From assembly GCA_016196035.1 (NCBI GenBank), contig JACPYM010000023.1, positions 37,078 through 101,077 on the forward strand: a stretch of DNA of 64,000 nucleotides. The letters run 5' to 3'. Positions within the stretch are counted from its first letter, which is position 1. Each line of letters starts with the position of its first letter. Position numbers and translations under genes: made by a program. Positions 19,401-27,764 of the stretch are shown here, in pieces. The notes below the pieces were generated by a model. It was not told the origin of the DNA and did not search any database. It saw only the letters and a program-made list of their open reading frames with translations. This DNA comes from Acidobacteriota bacterium (lineage in GTDB: Bacteria > Acidobacteriota > Blastocatellia > RBC074).

Positions 19401-19899
19401 ATTCAGTCGCAGCAGCCACGGCCTCATCAAATTTGTCGCGTAAAAGAAGGGCTGGCGGGACACCGCTAATACAGGCTGACAATCCAATCAGGCCAGCGCT
19501 GTGCTGAGCCAACAATTCCTTATCAATCCTTGGCTTGCGCCAGAAACCTTCAGTAAAAGCGAAGGAAGAAAGCTTGACTAAATTGTGATACCCCTCAAGG
19601 TCTTTGGCCAAAAGCACAATATGATTCGTGCCTTTTTCGCCTGGCTGTAAATTATCGTTACCACGATCATGCCTGCTACCTCGTGTGATATAGGCTTCAA
19701 TTCCAATAATGGGCTTCACACCCACAGCTTTCATTTTGTGGTAAAAGGAGAGTGAGCCATAAAGATTCCCGTGGTCGGTAATCGCCACTGCGGGCATTTG
19801 CATCTCTGCCGCTCGCTTAGCAAGCGGACCGATCTTGATGGCCCCATCAAGCAAGCTATAATCAGTGTGCAGATGTAGGTGGACAAACTGTTTAGTCAT
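16408..19899 (-). CDS. dnaE: DNA polymerase III alpha subunit
   Basis: This 1163-aa replicative polymerase starts with a PHP domain (HLHLHTDYSLLDGA, ITDHGNLYGS). The palm carries the catalytic aspartates in MPDVDVDFCVRGR, with a further DFLALTTLTI segment. The GPGRGSAAGSLVAYCM box is present. Helix-hairpin-helix motifs follow around residues 830-880 (GLAAIKGIGSSAVQMI), then an OB domain near 1000. The length is normal for the DnaE1 group. The ATG at 19899 gives the standard start MTKQFVHLHLHT. Confidence 0.96.
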   Translation of the reverse strand: MTKQFVHLHLHTDYSLLDGAIKIGPLAKRAAEMQMPAVAITDHGNLYGSLSFYHKMKAVGVKPIIGIEAYITRGSRHDRGNDNLQPGEKGTNHIVLLAKDLEGYHNLVKLSSFAFTEGFWRKPRIDKELLAQHSAGLIGLSACISGVPPALLLRDKFDEAVAAATEFQDILGKGNYYLEIQEHGLDAQRRIRKPMVELSKKTGVPLVGTNDSHYLNAADVKAHDALLCIGRGKKISEISTPIYGTPNFYFTSADEMWGLFGEEPQLLQNTLEIAEKCNLEFPKTIDQVPVYPVPEGFTIESYFEKTAWDGFETRYQEVWLALEGAGSLRYSVTKYKERLAHEIATIKKMGFPGYFLIVWDFINYAKKNGIPVGPGRGSAAGSLVAYCMKITDVDPLQYDLLFERFLNPERVSMPDVDVDFCVRGRAEVINYVSDLYGRQNVAQIITFGTMASRAVVKDVGRVLGMDYGEVEKVAKMIPPPVRGRNVSIEDAIAQNPDLKQAIETNEKVAELIEVARKLEGNARHTSVHAAGVVISPRPIHELIPVCKGQNDELTTQFVMSDLEKTGMLKMDFLALTTLTIIEDCLRSIEREHGHRPDLAKIPLNDEKSLKLFSDGLLNAVFQFESSGMVEICRKMRPQGLEDLSALNALYRPGPLDGGMVDDYIDRRHGRKKVTYIVPQMKDILENTYGILVYQEQIMQLAQKLAGYSLGEADLMRRAMGKKKKEEMAAHEEKFINGTIERGIAKEKAATVFNLMAQFADYGFNRSHSFAYAYLAYQTAFLKAHYPTHFYAAVLSNEASNTEKLSRYISEMKSFGIQVLPPDVNTSHEGFTAVGNAVRFGLAAIKGIGSSAVQMIIQARADGPFRSIFDFAERVDSRAANKRVFESLIKAGAFDFQAANRAAMLAAVDRAIENGTRAQKDKASGQTGLFAVFTEADNPESVDPPLTEVKPWSRRELLAYEKDALGFYASGHPLEDYSESIQSLTNTDAGNLTEREDGEIIALGGMVVDLAIKTTKKGDRFALFRIEDQFGSIKIVCWPESFNRYKTLLQTDMVLLVKGKLELTDEGAATIFAQEIQQLENARAGVAKAFVVKLPEETVGDDLLAELGELLGARQGPTPVFFDLKTAEQSLIRVRANQFLRVQVTPKLIEGIGQICSKWEVVLE

Positions 19900-20000
19900 A
19901 ACTCTTAAATTTGGCAGGGGAACAGCTTAAGCAAAGCGCGTTTTAATGCCCTACCTGCTTAACTCTTTAACCTTAACGCTTAAGCAAGCTAAGCGTTCGC

Positions 20001-21542
20001 CTATTCCCACTCAATCGTACTCGGAGGCTTTGAACTAATATCGTAAACAACTCGATTAACCCCCCGCACCTCACTGATAATCCTTTGACTAAGCCGCGCG
20101 AGCAAGTCATAAGGTAAGCGCGACCAGTCTGCCGTCATTCCATCTTGGCTTTCAACTGCGCGGATGGCGATAACGTTTTCATAGGTGCGCTGATCTCCCA
20201 TAACGCCAACCGTGCGTACTGGCAACAAAACAGCAAACACTTGCCATAGTTTATGATAGAGGCCAGCATCACACACTTCTTCCTGAATTATCTGATCCGC
20301 ATCTTGTAAGACCCGAACTTTATCCGCGTCAATATCGCCCAATATTCTTACGGCTAAGCCTGGGCCTGGAAAAGGGTGACGATCTACCAAATCAGAAGAA
20401 AGCCCCAGCGCACGACCAACAGCCCTGACCTCATCCTTAAACAGTTCGCGTAATGGTTCTATAAGTTTAAGGTGCATCTTTTCAGGCAAACCGCCCACAT
20501 TGTGATGACTCTTGATCACTGCCGACGGCCCTTTAACCGATTGTGACTCAATCACATCGGGATAGAGCGTTCCTTGCACCAAAAAATCAACCTCACCCAA
20601 TTTGACGGCTTCTTCCTGAAACACTTCGATAAATTCATTGCCGATGATCTTTCGTTTGCGCTCCGGGTCAGATTCTGCTTTAAGCGAATTCAAAAAGCGC
20701 CCCCCCGCCGCGACTCCGACGATTTGCAAATCATCAATTTGCTTAAACGCCTTAAGCACATCCTCAAATTCGTGCTTACGTAAGACCCCATTATCAACAA
20801 AGACACAGGTTAAGCGTTTGCCTATAGCTTTTGAGACCAGCGCTGCGGCTACTGAAGAATCAACCCCGCCGGAAAGGCCGCAAATAGCCCTCCCCTCGCC
20901 AACTTGCGCACGAATCTGTCGAATTGCATCTTCGATGAAGGACTCAGACGTCCAATCCCCCTTACAGCCACAGATGCTTTTGACAAAATTCTCTAGAATG
21001 TGGCTGCCATCAGGCGTGTGCGCGACCTCAGGGTGAAACTGAATCCCATACCAGGATTTGGCGGTGCAAGCCACTGCCCCCAACGAATTCTCACTTGCGG
21101 CAAGCACTTCAAACCCTGGCGGCGCAACTGTGACGTGATCTCCATGACTCATCCAAACCGGAAATTCGGTTGGAACATTAGCAAATAAGGGGCTGGTAGC
21201 TGTAATGCGTATCGTTGCGGCACCGAATTCACGCCGGGCCGAAGGTTCAACCCGTCCGCCAAGAAAGTAGCTGAGCAGTTGTAAGCCATAACAAATGCCG
21301 AGAACCGGAGCACCTAGATGCAAAACCTCAACGGACGAATGCGGAGCATCCTTGTCATACACAGAACTCGGCCCGCCGGATAAAATGACCCCCTTGAGAT
21401 TTCTTTGTTTCAGCAGTTCGGTTGATTGATTGTAGGGGTGGATTTCGCAATAGACCCCCAGTTCTCGAATGCGCCGGGCGATCAACTGCGTGTATTGCGA
21501 GCCGAAGTCCAGTATCACAATAGTTTCGAATGAATTGGACAC
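20001..21542 (-). CDS. guaA: GMP synthase (glutamine-hydrolysing)
   Basis: This 513-aa enzyme converts XMP to GMP. The class-I glutamine amidotransferase domain shows GGPSSVYD, the nucleophile Cys in [10 protein letters not shown] and the His/Glu in [10 protein letters not shown]. The ATP-pyrophosphatase domain has the PP-loop [14 protein letters not shown]. The C-terminal dimerisation domain ends in the standard KPPSTIEWE. The start is placed at the GTG at 21542, with GAGGTG 6 nt upstream. A GTG at 21551 is in frame but overlaps that RBS. Confidence 0.96.
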   Translation of the reverse strand: MSNSFETIVILDFGSQYTQLIARRIRELGVYCEIHPYNQSTELLKQRNLKGVILSGGPSSVYDKDAPHSSVEVLHLGAPVLGICYGLQLLSYFLGGRVEPSARREFGAATIRITATSPLFANVPTEFPVWMSHGDHVTVAPPGFEVLAASENSLGAVACTAKSWYGIQFHPEVAHTPDGSHILENFVKSICGCKGDWTSESFIEDAIRQIRAQVGEGRAICGLSGGVDSSVAAALVSKAIGKRLTCVFVDNGVLRKHEFEDVLKAFKQIDDLQIVGVAAGGRFLNSLKAESDPERKRKIIGNEFIEVFQEEAVKLGEVDFLVQGTLYPDVIESQSVKGPSAVIKSHHNVGGLPEKMHLKLIEPLRELFKDEVRAVGRALGLSSDLVDRHPFPGPGLAVRILGDIDADKVRVLQDADQIIQEEVCDAGLYHKLWQVFAVLLPVRTVGVMGDQRTYENVIAIRAVESQDGMTADWSRLPYDLLARLSQRIISEVRGVNRVVYDISSKPPSTIEWE

Positions 21543-21664
21543 TCTTTGCACCTCAGTATTTTTCTGATTGAAGATAGGTAAGAGGCCGTGAGTATACGCG
21601 AGCCATAACCAGAGAACAACCAGCCTGGCTGAAGCTTGACTGCAAGAACGGTGGCAGGGCTAGC

Positions 21665-22555
21665 TTATACTTCGATAGAGCCAGATGCTTCATTCGTCTT
21701 GCTTTTAGACGGTTGCCGCAGGCGCCCAAACAATCCTAGTAATTTCAAAAGCGGGCCGTGGATGACATACCCAAAACTCAGTACCAACAGCATCAGTTGA
21801 GAGTGAAACCAGATCAAAGCCAATAAGAGAGAGAAAAGCGGAAGGGCGATAAATGGCTTGTTTGATTGAAAGCCAATGTCTTTAAAACTGGTATACCGTA
21901 ACGTACTCACCATTAAGACAGCTAAGAACCCCATCCCTGCAAGTAGTGACCAACTCAAGAACTCTTTTTGTGGTGGCGAATACATGGCAATCGGCAAAGG
22001 GGCAAAATGAACTACAGCAGCCAGCATTCCTGCGGCTGGGGGGATGGGTAAGCCAACAAAATAACGTTTATCCAGCTTAGGAGTATTGCCGGGTTGAGCA
22101 AATTTCGGAGACCTCGCCATCACATTGAATCGGGCCAGGCGCAAAGCTCCGCAAATCAGGAAAAAAAACGAGATGGCCCAACTCCATTTTTCCAGGCCGA
22201 TCGTTGAGCCATACCCCCAGGTGTAGGCCAAAACTGCAGGAGCAACTCCGAACGTCACCACATCCGCGATACTGTCCAATTCAACGCCAAATTCACTGGT
22301 GGTCTTTGTCATGCGGGCAATTCGGCCATCTAAGCCATCGAAAAGGACAGCGACCCCAATCGCAATCGCGGCCTTATCAAAAAGGTGCGCCGCTTCCGGA
22401 GCGGCCAGGTTTTGAAAAGCTTTGGCAGAGTTTATCACTGCGTAAAATCCGCACAAGATATTCCCAATAGTGAATGCACTCGGAATGATATAGATACCTT
22501 TCCGAATGCCTCGGCGCGGGGGATTGCCTAGATTCGTTTCACTTGTATTCGTCAA
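21665..22555 (-). CDS. pssA: CDP-diacylglycerol-serine O-phosphatidyltransferase
   Basis: This membrane enzyme of about 296 aa makes phosphatidylserine. The CDP-alcohol phosphatidyltransferase motif is visible as DGLDGRIARMTKTTSEFG followed by ELDSIADVVTFG. Several hydrophobic segments span residues about 25-270. The tail is Ser/Lys-rich. The start codon is uncertain: TTG at 22555 has GGAG 7 nt upstream, while TTG at 22570 has no RBS. No psd gene is adjacent. Confidence 0.9.
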   Translation of the reverse strand: MTNTSETNLGNPPRRGIRKGIYIIPSAFTIGNILCGFYAVINSAKAFQNLAAPEAAHLFDKAAIAIGVAVLFDGLDGRIARMTKTTSEFGVELDSIADVVTFGVAPAVLAYTWGYGSTIGLEKWSWAISFFFLICGALRLARFNVMARSPKFAQPGNTPKLDKRYFVGLPIPPAAGMLAAVVHFAPLPIAMYSPPQKEFLSWSLLAGMGFLAVLMVSTLRYTSFKDIGFQSNKPFIALPLFSLLLALIWFHSQLMLLVLSFGYVIHGPLLKLLGLFGRLRQPSKSKTNEASGSIEV

Positions 22556-22668
22556 TGCGTGTCTCCGCAAATAAATTACACCTATCCAACCTGCGAGGCT
22601 CTACTCAACAGATAGTCCCAGGTTATGCACCTTAATCTGGTTAATTGATGGCGTGGATTCTAACACGA

Positions 22669-22702
22669 AGAGGGCGGAAACGCTGCTGCGTCTCCGCCCT
22701 CT
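22669..22702 (-). terminator. Hairpin after the YdcH-like gene
   Basis: The arms AGAGGGCGGA and TCCGCCCTCT surround a 14-nt centre that can pair further. It lies between the YdcH-like stop at 22739 and pssA. Confidence 0.55.
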
Positions 22703-22738
22703 CAACTCTTGTTCACATATTTTGCCAAACCAGCCAGC

Positions 22739-22981
22739 TTAATGCGAGGTATTGCTCGACTTATACTTATGGACGATAGCCTCCATCTGATCTTTCAGAT
22801 GGAGCTTTTTCTTTTTAAGCAATATCTCTTCCATTTGTTCATCAGTGTTTGGGAAGGATAATTCGGAAAGTTCATGTAATCGTTCATCGTATTGATGATG
22901 TTCACTCGCCAAAGCACGATAATGCTCGTCATTAGCGAGAAGAAATTCTTTCAAGGATGTTTCAGTTGCTGGAATGCTCAT
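22739..22981 (-). CDS. YdcH family protein (DUF465)
   Basis: This 80-aa, highly charged helical protein has the DUF465 pattern: a central loop (SELSFPNTDEQMEEILLKKK) followed by a Lys/Leu helix (KLHLKDQMEAIVHKYK). The function of the family is not established. The ATG at 22981 follows AGGAGG with 8-nt spacing. It precedes pssA by about 180 bases and is separated from it by a hairpin, so it is probably a separate unit. Confidence 0.8.
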   Translation of the reverse strand: MSIPATETSLKEFLLANDEHYRALASEHHQYDERLHELSELSFPNTDEQMEEILLKKKKLHLKDQMEAIVHKYKSSNTSH

Positions 22982-23079
22982 CGGCTTGTCCTCCTTATAG
23001 GTAAGAGTTAGCGTTTAGGCGTCTGGTATCAGACAGGATGTGCAGATGGGCCGGATAATAATCCAAAGCCATTCGGTTT

Positions 23080-23583
23080 TCAAGATAGTCTCAAATTCAA
23101 ATCGTGCTCTGCGTCCAAAATCTCAAGTCGAAAAAGGAGTGCGTCTTCTGGCGGGTCTCTGTAATAATCACGTCGTTTGCCAACCAGTACGAATCCGATG
23201 GATTTGTATAAACAGGTTGCTGCCAAATTGCTTTCCCGGACTTCTAAAAACGCTTGTCTGACTCCGCACTGCCAAGCCTGCCTAATGGCTACTGTCATCA
23301 GAGCCAACCCAATTCCCTGTCGGCGTGCAGTAGCAGCCACTACCAAGCTGTCCACTTCCAATTCATCAGGAACAATATACCCCGAAAACATCCCAATTAA
23401 GCTTCTGGAAGATCCCGAATCATGGACTTCTATAGCAGTTAAAAGCAATGATTGAGAATTGGAGACCCGCCGCAATAGAGCCGCTTCACCTAGACTTTGC
23501 AGTCCTGAATCAATTTCGAGTTGGCAAGCGGCGGCAACGTCGGGCGCTGAGAGCAGTTCAATTTTATATGCTTTTTTTTGCAT
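23080..23583 (-). CDS. rimI: GNAT acetyltransferase, RimI-like
   Basis: This 167-aa GNAT-fold enzyme has the acetyl-CoA motif A as VVAATARRQGIGLALMTVAI, followed by FLEVRESNLAATCLYKSIGF, the RimI signature of N-terminal protein acetyltransferases. Its start at 23583 overlaps the 3' end of tsaB by 20 bases, the frequent tsaB-rimI pairing, which supports the name. The long upstream extension of this frame lies inside tsaB and is discarded. Confidence 0.82.
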   Translation of the reverse strand: MQKKAYKIELLSAPDVAAACQLEIDSGLQSLGEAALLRRVSNSQSLLLTAIEVHDSGSSRSLIGMFSGYIVPDELEVDSLVVAATARRQGIGLALMTVAIRQAWQCGVRQAFLEVRESNLAATCLYKSIGFVLVGKRRDYYRDPPEDALLFRLEILDAEHDLNLRLS

Positions 23584-24241
23584 ATTTGATCTCTGCGTCT
23601 GAAGGTCTGAGGTAATAAGCATGCAGTTCGGGATTGGGGTCATTTTCAAGAAAGTCATCCGCGTACAGTGCGAGCGTGACTGCCAGCGATGATTCCGGCC
23701 ATTCGCATCGCTGCAAATAGTTAAGGGTAGACCGAAGGGACTCCGGGCCAATTATCGAAGCGCCCGAAGTTTCTGCACTCAGAAGTTCTGACAATTCAGT
23801 AATAGGCACGACCACATCGGGCGCGATCGTTTGAATGGGCATACGATGGCTTACAGACCGTTTCGCAACAATGACTTCATTTCTGCCTGCCTCAAGCACC
23901 ACGATAAATTCACCCGGCACGCCTACTGAAAGGGCGGTAAGATCAATGGTATTCACTCCCAGAATGCGGCACTGTGCGGCTTGGGCTAAGCCCTTGAGAG
24001 CAGAAAGCCCAACTCGCAGCCCGGTAAAACTACCAGGCCCGGTGACTCCGGCAAAAAGATCTATTTGCGTTAGGCTTAATCCCGCCTTAGTTAATAGAGT
24101 TTGCAAATTACCAAAAAACGATTGTGAATGTGGGGCCTGGCTTTCATTGCATAGCGCAGCGATTAACGTGCGGTTTCTTGCCACAGCATAACTAGCCAGG
24201 GCTGCCGTTGTATCCACAGCAAGTACAATTTTCCCATCCAT
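23564..24241 (-). CDS. tsaB: tRNA threonylcarbamoyladenosine biosynthesis protein TsaB
   Basis: This 225-aa ASKHA-fold protein is the partner that TsaD and TsaE need for t6A37 formation in tRNA. The N-terminus KIVLAVDTTAALASYAV and the segment GVTGPGSFTGLRVGLSALKG are diagnostic. The C-terminal half is less conserved, as is usual. The ATG at 24241 has AAAGGA about 10 nt upstream. tsaD and tsaE are not in the window. Confidence 0.9.
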   Translation of the reverse strand: MDGKIVLAVDTTAALASYAVARNRTLIAALCNESQAPHSQSFFGNLQTLLTKAGLSLTQIDLFAGVTGPGSFTGLRVGLSALKGLAQAAQCRILGVNTIDLTALSVGVPGEFIVVLEAGRNEVIVAKRSVSHRMPIQTIAPDVVVPITELSELLSAETSGASIIGPESLRSTLNYLQRCEWPESSLAVTLALYADDFLENDPNPELHAYYLRPSDAEIKYAKKSI

Positions 24242-24273
24242 ATATCGGTCGTCCTTTAACTGATTTGGCATGT

Positions 24274-24303
24274 TTGACAGCCCTGTAAATCAAATTATAT
24301 ATT
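24274..24303 (+). promoter_or_regulatory. Sigma70-like promoter for mutS
   Basis: A consensus TTGACA (24274-24279) is followed after 16 nt by TATATA (24296-24301), or after 18 nt by TATATT. It lies in the tsaB-mutS divergent gap, 70 bases before the mutS ATG. Confidence 0.6.
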
Positions 24304-24371
24304 GCGCTCGACCTGACAACAATCAGCCGGATTTGCAACCCCTTTTCGCAAAGAATGATAGGATAAGTAAC

Positions 24372-27008
24372 ATGAGATCAACCGAAAAGGCTCCACAGCT
24401 TACTCCCATGCTAAGGCAATATCACGAGATAAAAAGACAGTACCCCGGAACGCTACTTTTTTTTCGTTTGGGTGACTTTTACGAGTTGTTCTACGACGAT
24501 GCTTTAATCGGTTCGCGCGAGATGGAAATCACGTTGACGGCACGCCACAAGGAGCGCGGCTCGCCCGTGCCGATGTGCGGAGTACCCTATCACGCGGCGG
24601 CCAATTACATTGCCAAGCTGGTCAAGAAAGGCTACCGCGTGGCAATTTGCGACCAAGCCGAACCGGCACAAACCGCCAAACTGGTCAGACGCGAGGTCGT
24701 GCGCGTGATCACGCCCGGCACGGCGCTGGAAAACCAGTTACTAGAAAGTAAGCAGAACAATTATCTGGCTTCAGTCTGCGGGTCGGGCGAGGGGATGGGT
24801 TTGGCCTTGCTGGATATTTCTACCGGCGAATTCCTGACCACACAGTTTCGCGGAGCCGAAGCGTGGCAACAGCTTCAGGAGCAACTGGCGATTTTTGCGC
24901 CGAAAGAGATCATCCTGCCGCACTCCCTGTCACCTCTCTTTGCCAAACCAAAAAGTGCCGAACCCGCGCACACATCAGTCATCCCAACGGAAACAACCAA
25001 TCCCCAAATATCAAGCGAATCAAAAACCACCCCGTTATCAGACTATCGAACTGCCAGCGAACAGGCGGCCTTGACCCATTTGGACGATTGGCTGTTCGGC
25101 TTTGAGCATGCGGAGTCTTTGTTGCGCACCCAATTGGAAGTGATTTCACTGGACGGGTTCGGGTTAGCGGGCAAAACCTTTGCCATCTGCGCGGCGGGTG
25201 CTGCGGTACATTATGTCAACGAAACGCAGCGCGCACAGGCGACGCATTTGAGCGAGATCACATTCTTCGAGCAACACGACGCGCTGATTCTCGACGCACC
25301 GACGGTCAGTAATTTGGAGTTGGTCAGTGCTTCCAACGGCAGTACTGAGGGGAGCCTGTTTGGAATTCTGGATGAAACGATGACCGGGATGGGGGCGCGG
25401 TTGTTGCGGCAATGGCTATTGCGGCCGTCGGTCAAGCTGGGCGAGATCAACACGCGTCTGGATGCGGTCGAGGAATTGAAAACCGCGCCGATCAAACGCG
25501 ATCAGATTCGGCGGCAGTTGGAGCCGATGGGCGACCTGGAACGGCTGGCCGGCAAGGTCACGCTGGGGCGGGCGAATGCGCGCGATCTGGTGGCGTTGCG
25601 GCAATCGCTGGAGGTCATTCCCACGCTGCACCACACCATCGCCGAATCGCGGACTTCCCTGTTGCAGGTGTTGGCCGAAGGGCTGGATGAATTGGAAGAC
25701 GTGCGTACCCTGATCACCGAAGCCGTCGCCGAGGAACCGCCCGCCGCCAGTAATGAGCCGGGGATGATCCGCGCAGGGTACAACCCTGAACTGGATGAGT
25801 TGCGGAATCTGGCGCAGAGCGGCAAAAGCTACATCGCGGCCATCGAAGCGCGCGAGCGGGGCCGTTCAGGTATCGCTTCACTCAAGGTTAAGTATAACAA
25901 TGTCTTTGGTTACTTTATCGAGGTTAGTAATTCACATAAAGATAAAGTCCCATCTGAATATGAGCGCAAGCAAACTCTTGTGAATGCAGAACGGTTTACA
26001 ACACCTGAGCTAAAAGAATATGAAATTAAGGTTTTAGGCGCGGAAGATCGCATCATTCAATTGGAAATAGAGCTATTTAGCTCGATTCGCCAGAGCATCG
26101 CTCGCGAGGTCAAACGCATTCAGGCCGTGGCCCGCGTTTTGGCGGCGCTGGACTGCCTGACTTCGCTGGCCGAGGTCGCGGCGCGGCGCAATTACACCCG
26201 GCCCGCACTGCACGAAGGCGATGAGATCAAGATCATGGGCGGGCGCCACGCGGTCATTGAGACGCTGGGCGAACGCTTTGTGCCGAATGACCTGCTGGTC
26301 AACAACACGACCGACCGGTTGCTGATCATCACCGGGCCGAATATGGGCGGCAAATCGGTCTTCCTGAAACAGACCGCCCTGATCGTCATCCTGGCGCAGA
26401 TAGGCAGCTTCGTACCCGCCGCATCGGCTTCGTTGGCGCTGGTGGATCGCATCTTCACGCGGGTGGGCGCGTCGGACAATCTGGCGCTGGGCCGTTCAAC
26501 CTTTATGGTAGAGATGACCGAGACCTCGAACATCCTCAACACCGCCACGCCGCGCAGCTTGGTGCTGCTGGACGAGGTCGGACGCGGGACGGCGACCTTC
26601 GACGGATTGTCGCTGGCCTGGGCGATTGCCGAATACCTGCACGACCACGGCCAGCACAATGCCAAGACGCTCTTCGCCACGCACTACCACGAACTAACCG
26701 AACTGGCGAAGCTGCGCCCCGGCGTGCGCAATTATCAGGTCGCCGTGTCCGAAGCCGGCGGCGACATCGTCTTCCTGCGCCGCGTCGTGCCGGGGAGCGC
26801 GAGCAAAAGCTACGGTATAGAAGTCGCACGGTTGGCCGGGTTGCCGAAAACGGTGATCGAACGGGCGCGGGAGATTCTGACGAATTTGGAGCAGAACGAA
26901 CTGGATGTGACTGGCAAACCGAAGTTCGCGCGGCATTTGAAGAAACCCAGCAAGCACGTCAATCAACTTTCGTTGCTTGATCCGCCGCCCGATGAAAGCG
27001 AAACGTAA
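24372..27008 (+). CDS. mutS: DNA mismatch repair protein MutS
   Basis: This 878-aa mismatch sensor has an N-terminal domain with the mismatch-wedging motif (FFRLGDFYELFYDDA) near residue 35. Connector, lever and clamp domains follow. The C-terminal ATPase shows Walker A TGPNMGGKSVFLKQ, Walker B LVLLDEVGRGTATFDG and FATHYHELTEL. A weakly conserved Pro/Ser/Thr-rich insert (residues about 192-225) interrupts the connector. The start ATG at 24372 follows AGGA; a longer in-frame reading overlaps the promoter and is rejected. Composition shifts within the gene: the first ~110 bases and 25876-26095 are AT-rich, the rest GC-rich. Confidence 0.95.
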   Translation: MRSTEKAPQLTPMLRQYHEIKRQYPGTLLFFRLGDFYELFYDDALIGSREMEITLTARHKERGSPVPMCGVPYHAAANYIAKLVKKGYRVAICDQAEPAQTAKLVRREVVRVITPGTALENQLLESKQNNYLASVCGSGEGMGLALLDISTGEFLTTQFRGAEAWQQLQEQLAIFAPKEIILPHSLSPLFAKPKSAEPAHTSVIPTETTNPQISSESKTTPLSDYRTASEQAALTHLDDWLFGFEHAESLLRTQLEVISLDGFGLAGKTFAICAAGAAVHYVNETQRAQATHLSEITFFEQHDALILDAPTVSNLELVSASNGSTEGSLFGILDETMTGMGARLLRQWLLRPSVKLGEINTRLDAVEELKTAPIKRDQIRRQLEPMGDLERLAGKVTLGRANARDLVALRQSLEVIPTLHHTIAESRTSLLQVLAEGLDELEDVRTLITEAVAEEPPAASNEPGMIRAGYNPELDELRNLAQSGKSYIAAIEARERGRSGIASLKVKYNNVFGYFIEVSNSHKDKVPSEYERKQTLVNAERFTTPELKEYEIKVLGAEDRIIQLEIELFSSIRQSIAREVKRIQAVARVLAALDCLTSLAEVAARRNYTRPALHEGDEIKIMGGRHAVIETLGERFVPNDLLVNNTTDRLLIITGPNMGGKSVFLKQTALIVILAQIGSFVPAASASLALVDRIFTRVGASDNLALGRSTFMVEMTETSNILNTATPRSLVLLDEVGRGTATFDGLSLAWAIAEYLHDHGQHNAKTLFATHYHELTELAKLRPGVRNYQVAVSEAGGDIVFLRRVVPGSASKSYGIEVARLAGLPKTVIERAREILTNLEQNELDVTGKPKFARHLKKPSKHVNQLSLLDPPPDESET

Positions 27009-27078
27009 ATCCGCTTGTCAGCCTGCCGCTTGCGGGGGAGAATGCGTCTGTCTCAAAAAGCGCAAAAGAGAGGCCCGT

Positions 27079-27720
27079 GATGAGTTTGCCGCAGCGTGAA
27101 TTGCAATTTACTGTCGCCGAATACCACGCGACAGAACATTAAACTGTGGAACGGAACGAATACCTGGACGGGTTCATTTACCGAATGGCTGGTGAAAGCA
27201 CGGGGCAATCGGTACCAACCTTACGCGCGTCATCAGTACGCAGTTGCTGGGCACCCCTTGCCAAGTTTTCAGCAAGGACACCAAAGTCCGCAGCGGCCCA
27301 TTACCAGAGCGTTTCAATTCAACCAAAGGACTGTTTTCTTATCCTGATGTGGTTGTCGTTTGCGGCAAGCTGCAACTCCTGGACGAACATCGCGACGTGT
27401 TGCTCAATCCGACGGTCATCATTGAGGTCACTTCCCCAACCACCGAGCATTTTGACCGCACGGAAAATGGATGCGCTATCAACGCTGGCTACTGACCTTG
27501 AGCGACTACATCCTGGTAGCCCAAACCCGCCCCCGTCATCGAATATTACCAACGCGCCGCCGAGAACCGCTGGACGTACACGGCGGTGAGCGAAACGGGC
27601 AGCCTGTTTATTGCTTCGATTGAATGCACATTGGTGTTGGCGGAGGTTTATGACCAGGTTGAATTTCCGCCGCCAAATATGACTAATGACATAGATCATT
27701 CAACTCAATCAATAAGTTAG
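27079..27720 (+). pseudogene. Broken Uma2-family endonuclease-like gene
   Basis: Pieces of a Uma2 (PD-(D/E)XK-like) protein are recognisable in order but in different frames. They are MSLPQRELQFTVAEYHATEH then a stop, VERNEYLDGFIYRMAGES, the core SYPDVVVVCGKLQLLDEHRD with NPTVIIEVTSPTTEHFDR, and the tail ECTLVLAEVYDQVEFPPP. At least one in-frame stop and several frameshifts separate them. Intact members are about 190-210 aa and abundant in Acidobacteriota, Cyanobacteria and Chloroflexota. This one cannot make a full protein as read. Confidence 0.8.
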
Positions 27721-27727
27721 CTCAGTT

Positions 27728-27741
27728 GTCGGCGCGCCGAC
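27728..27741. repeat. GTCGGCGCGCCGAC palindrome, copy 1
   Basis: This perfect 14-bp palindrome lies just after the Uma2 remnant. The same palindrome recurs at 31529-31542, and a one-base variant forms the ssb terminator core. Confidence 0.75.
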
Positions 27742-27764
27742 ATTCAGCAGTTACAATCCACTGT

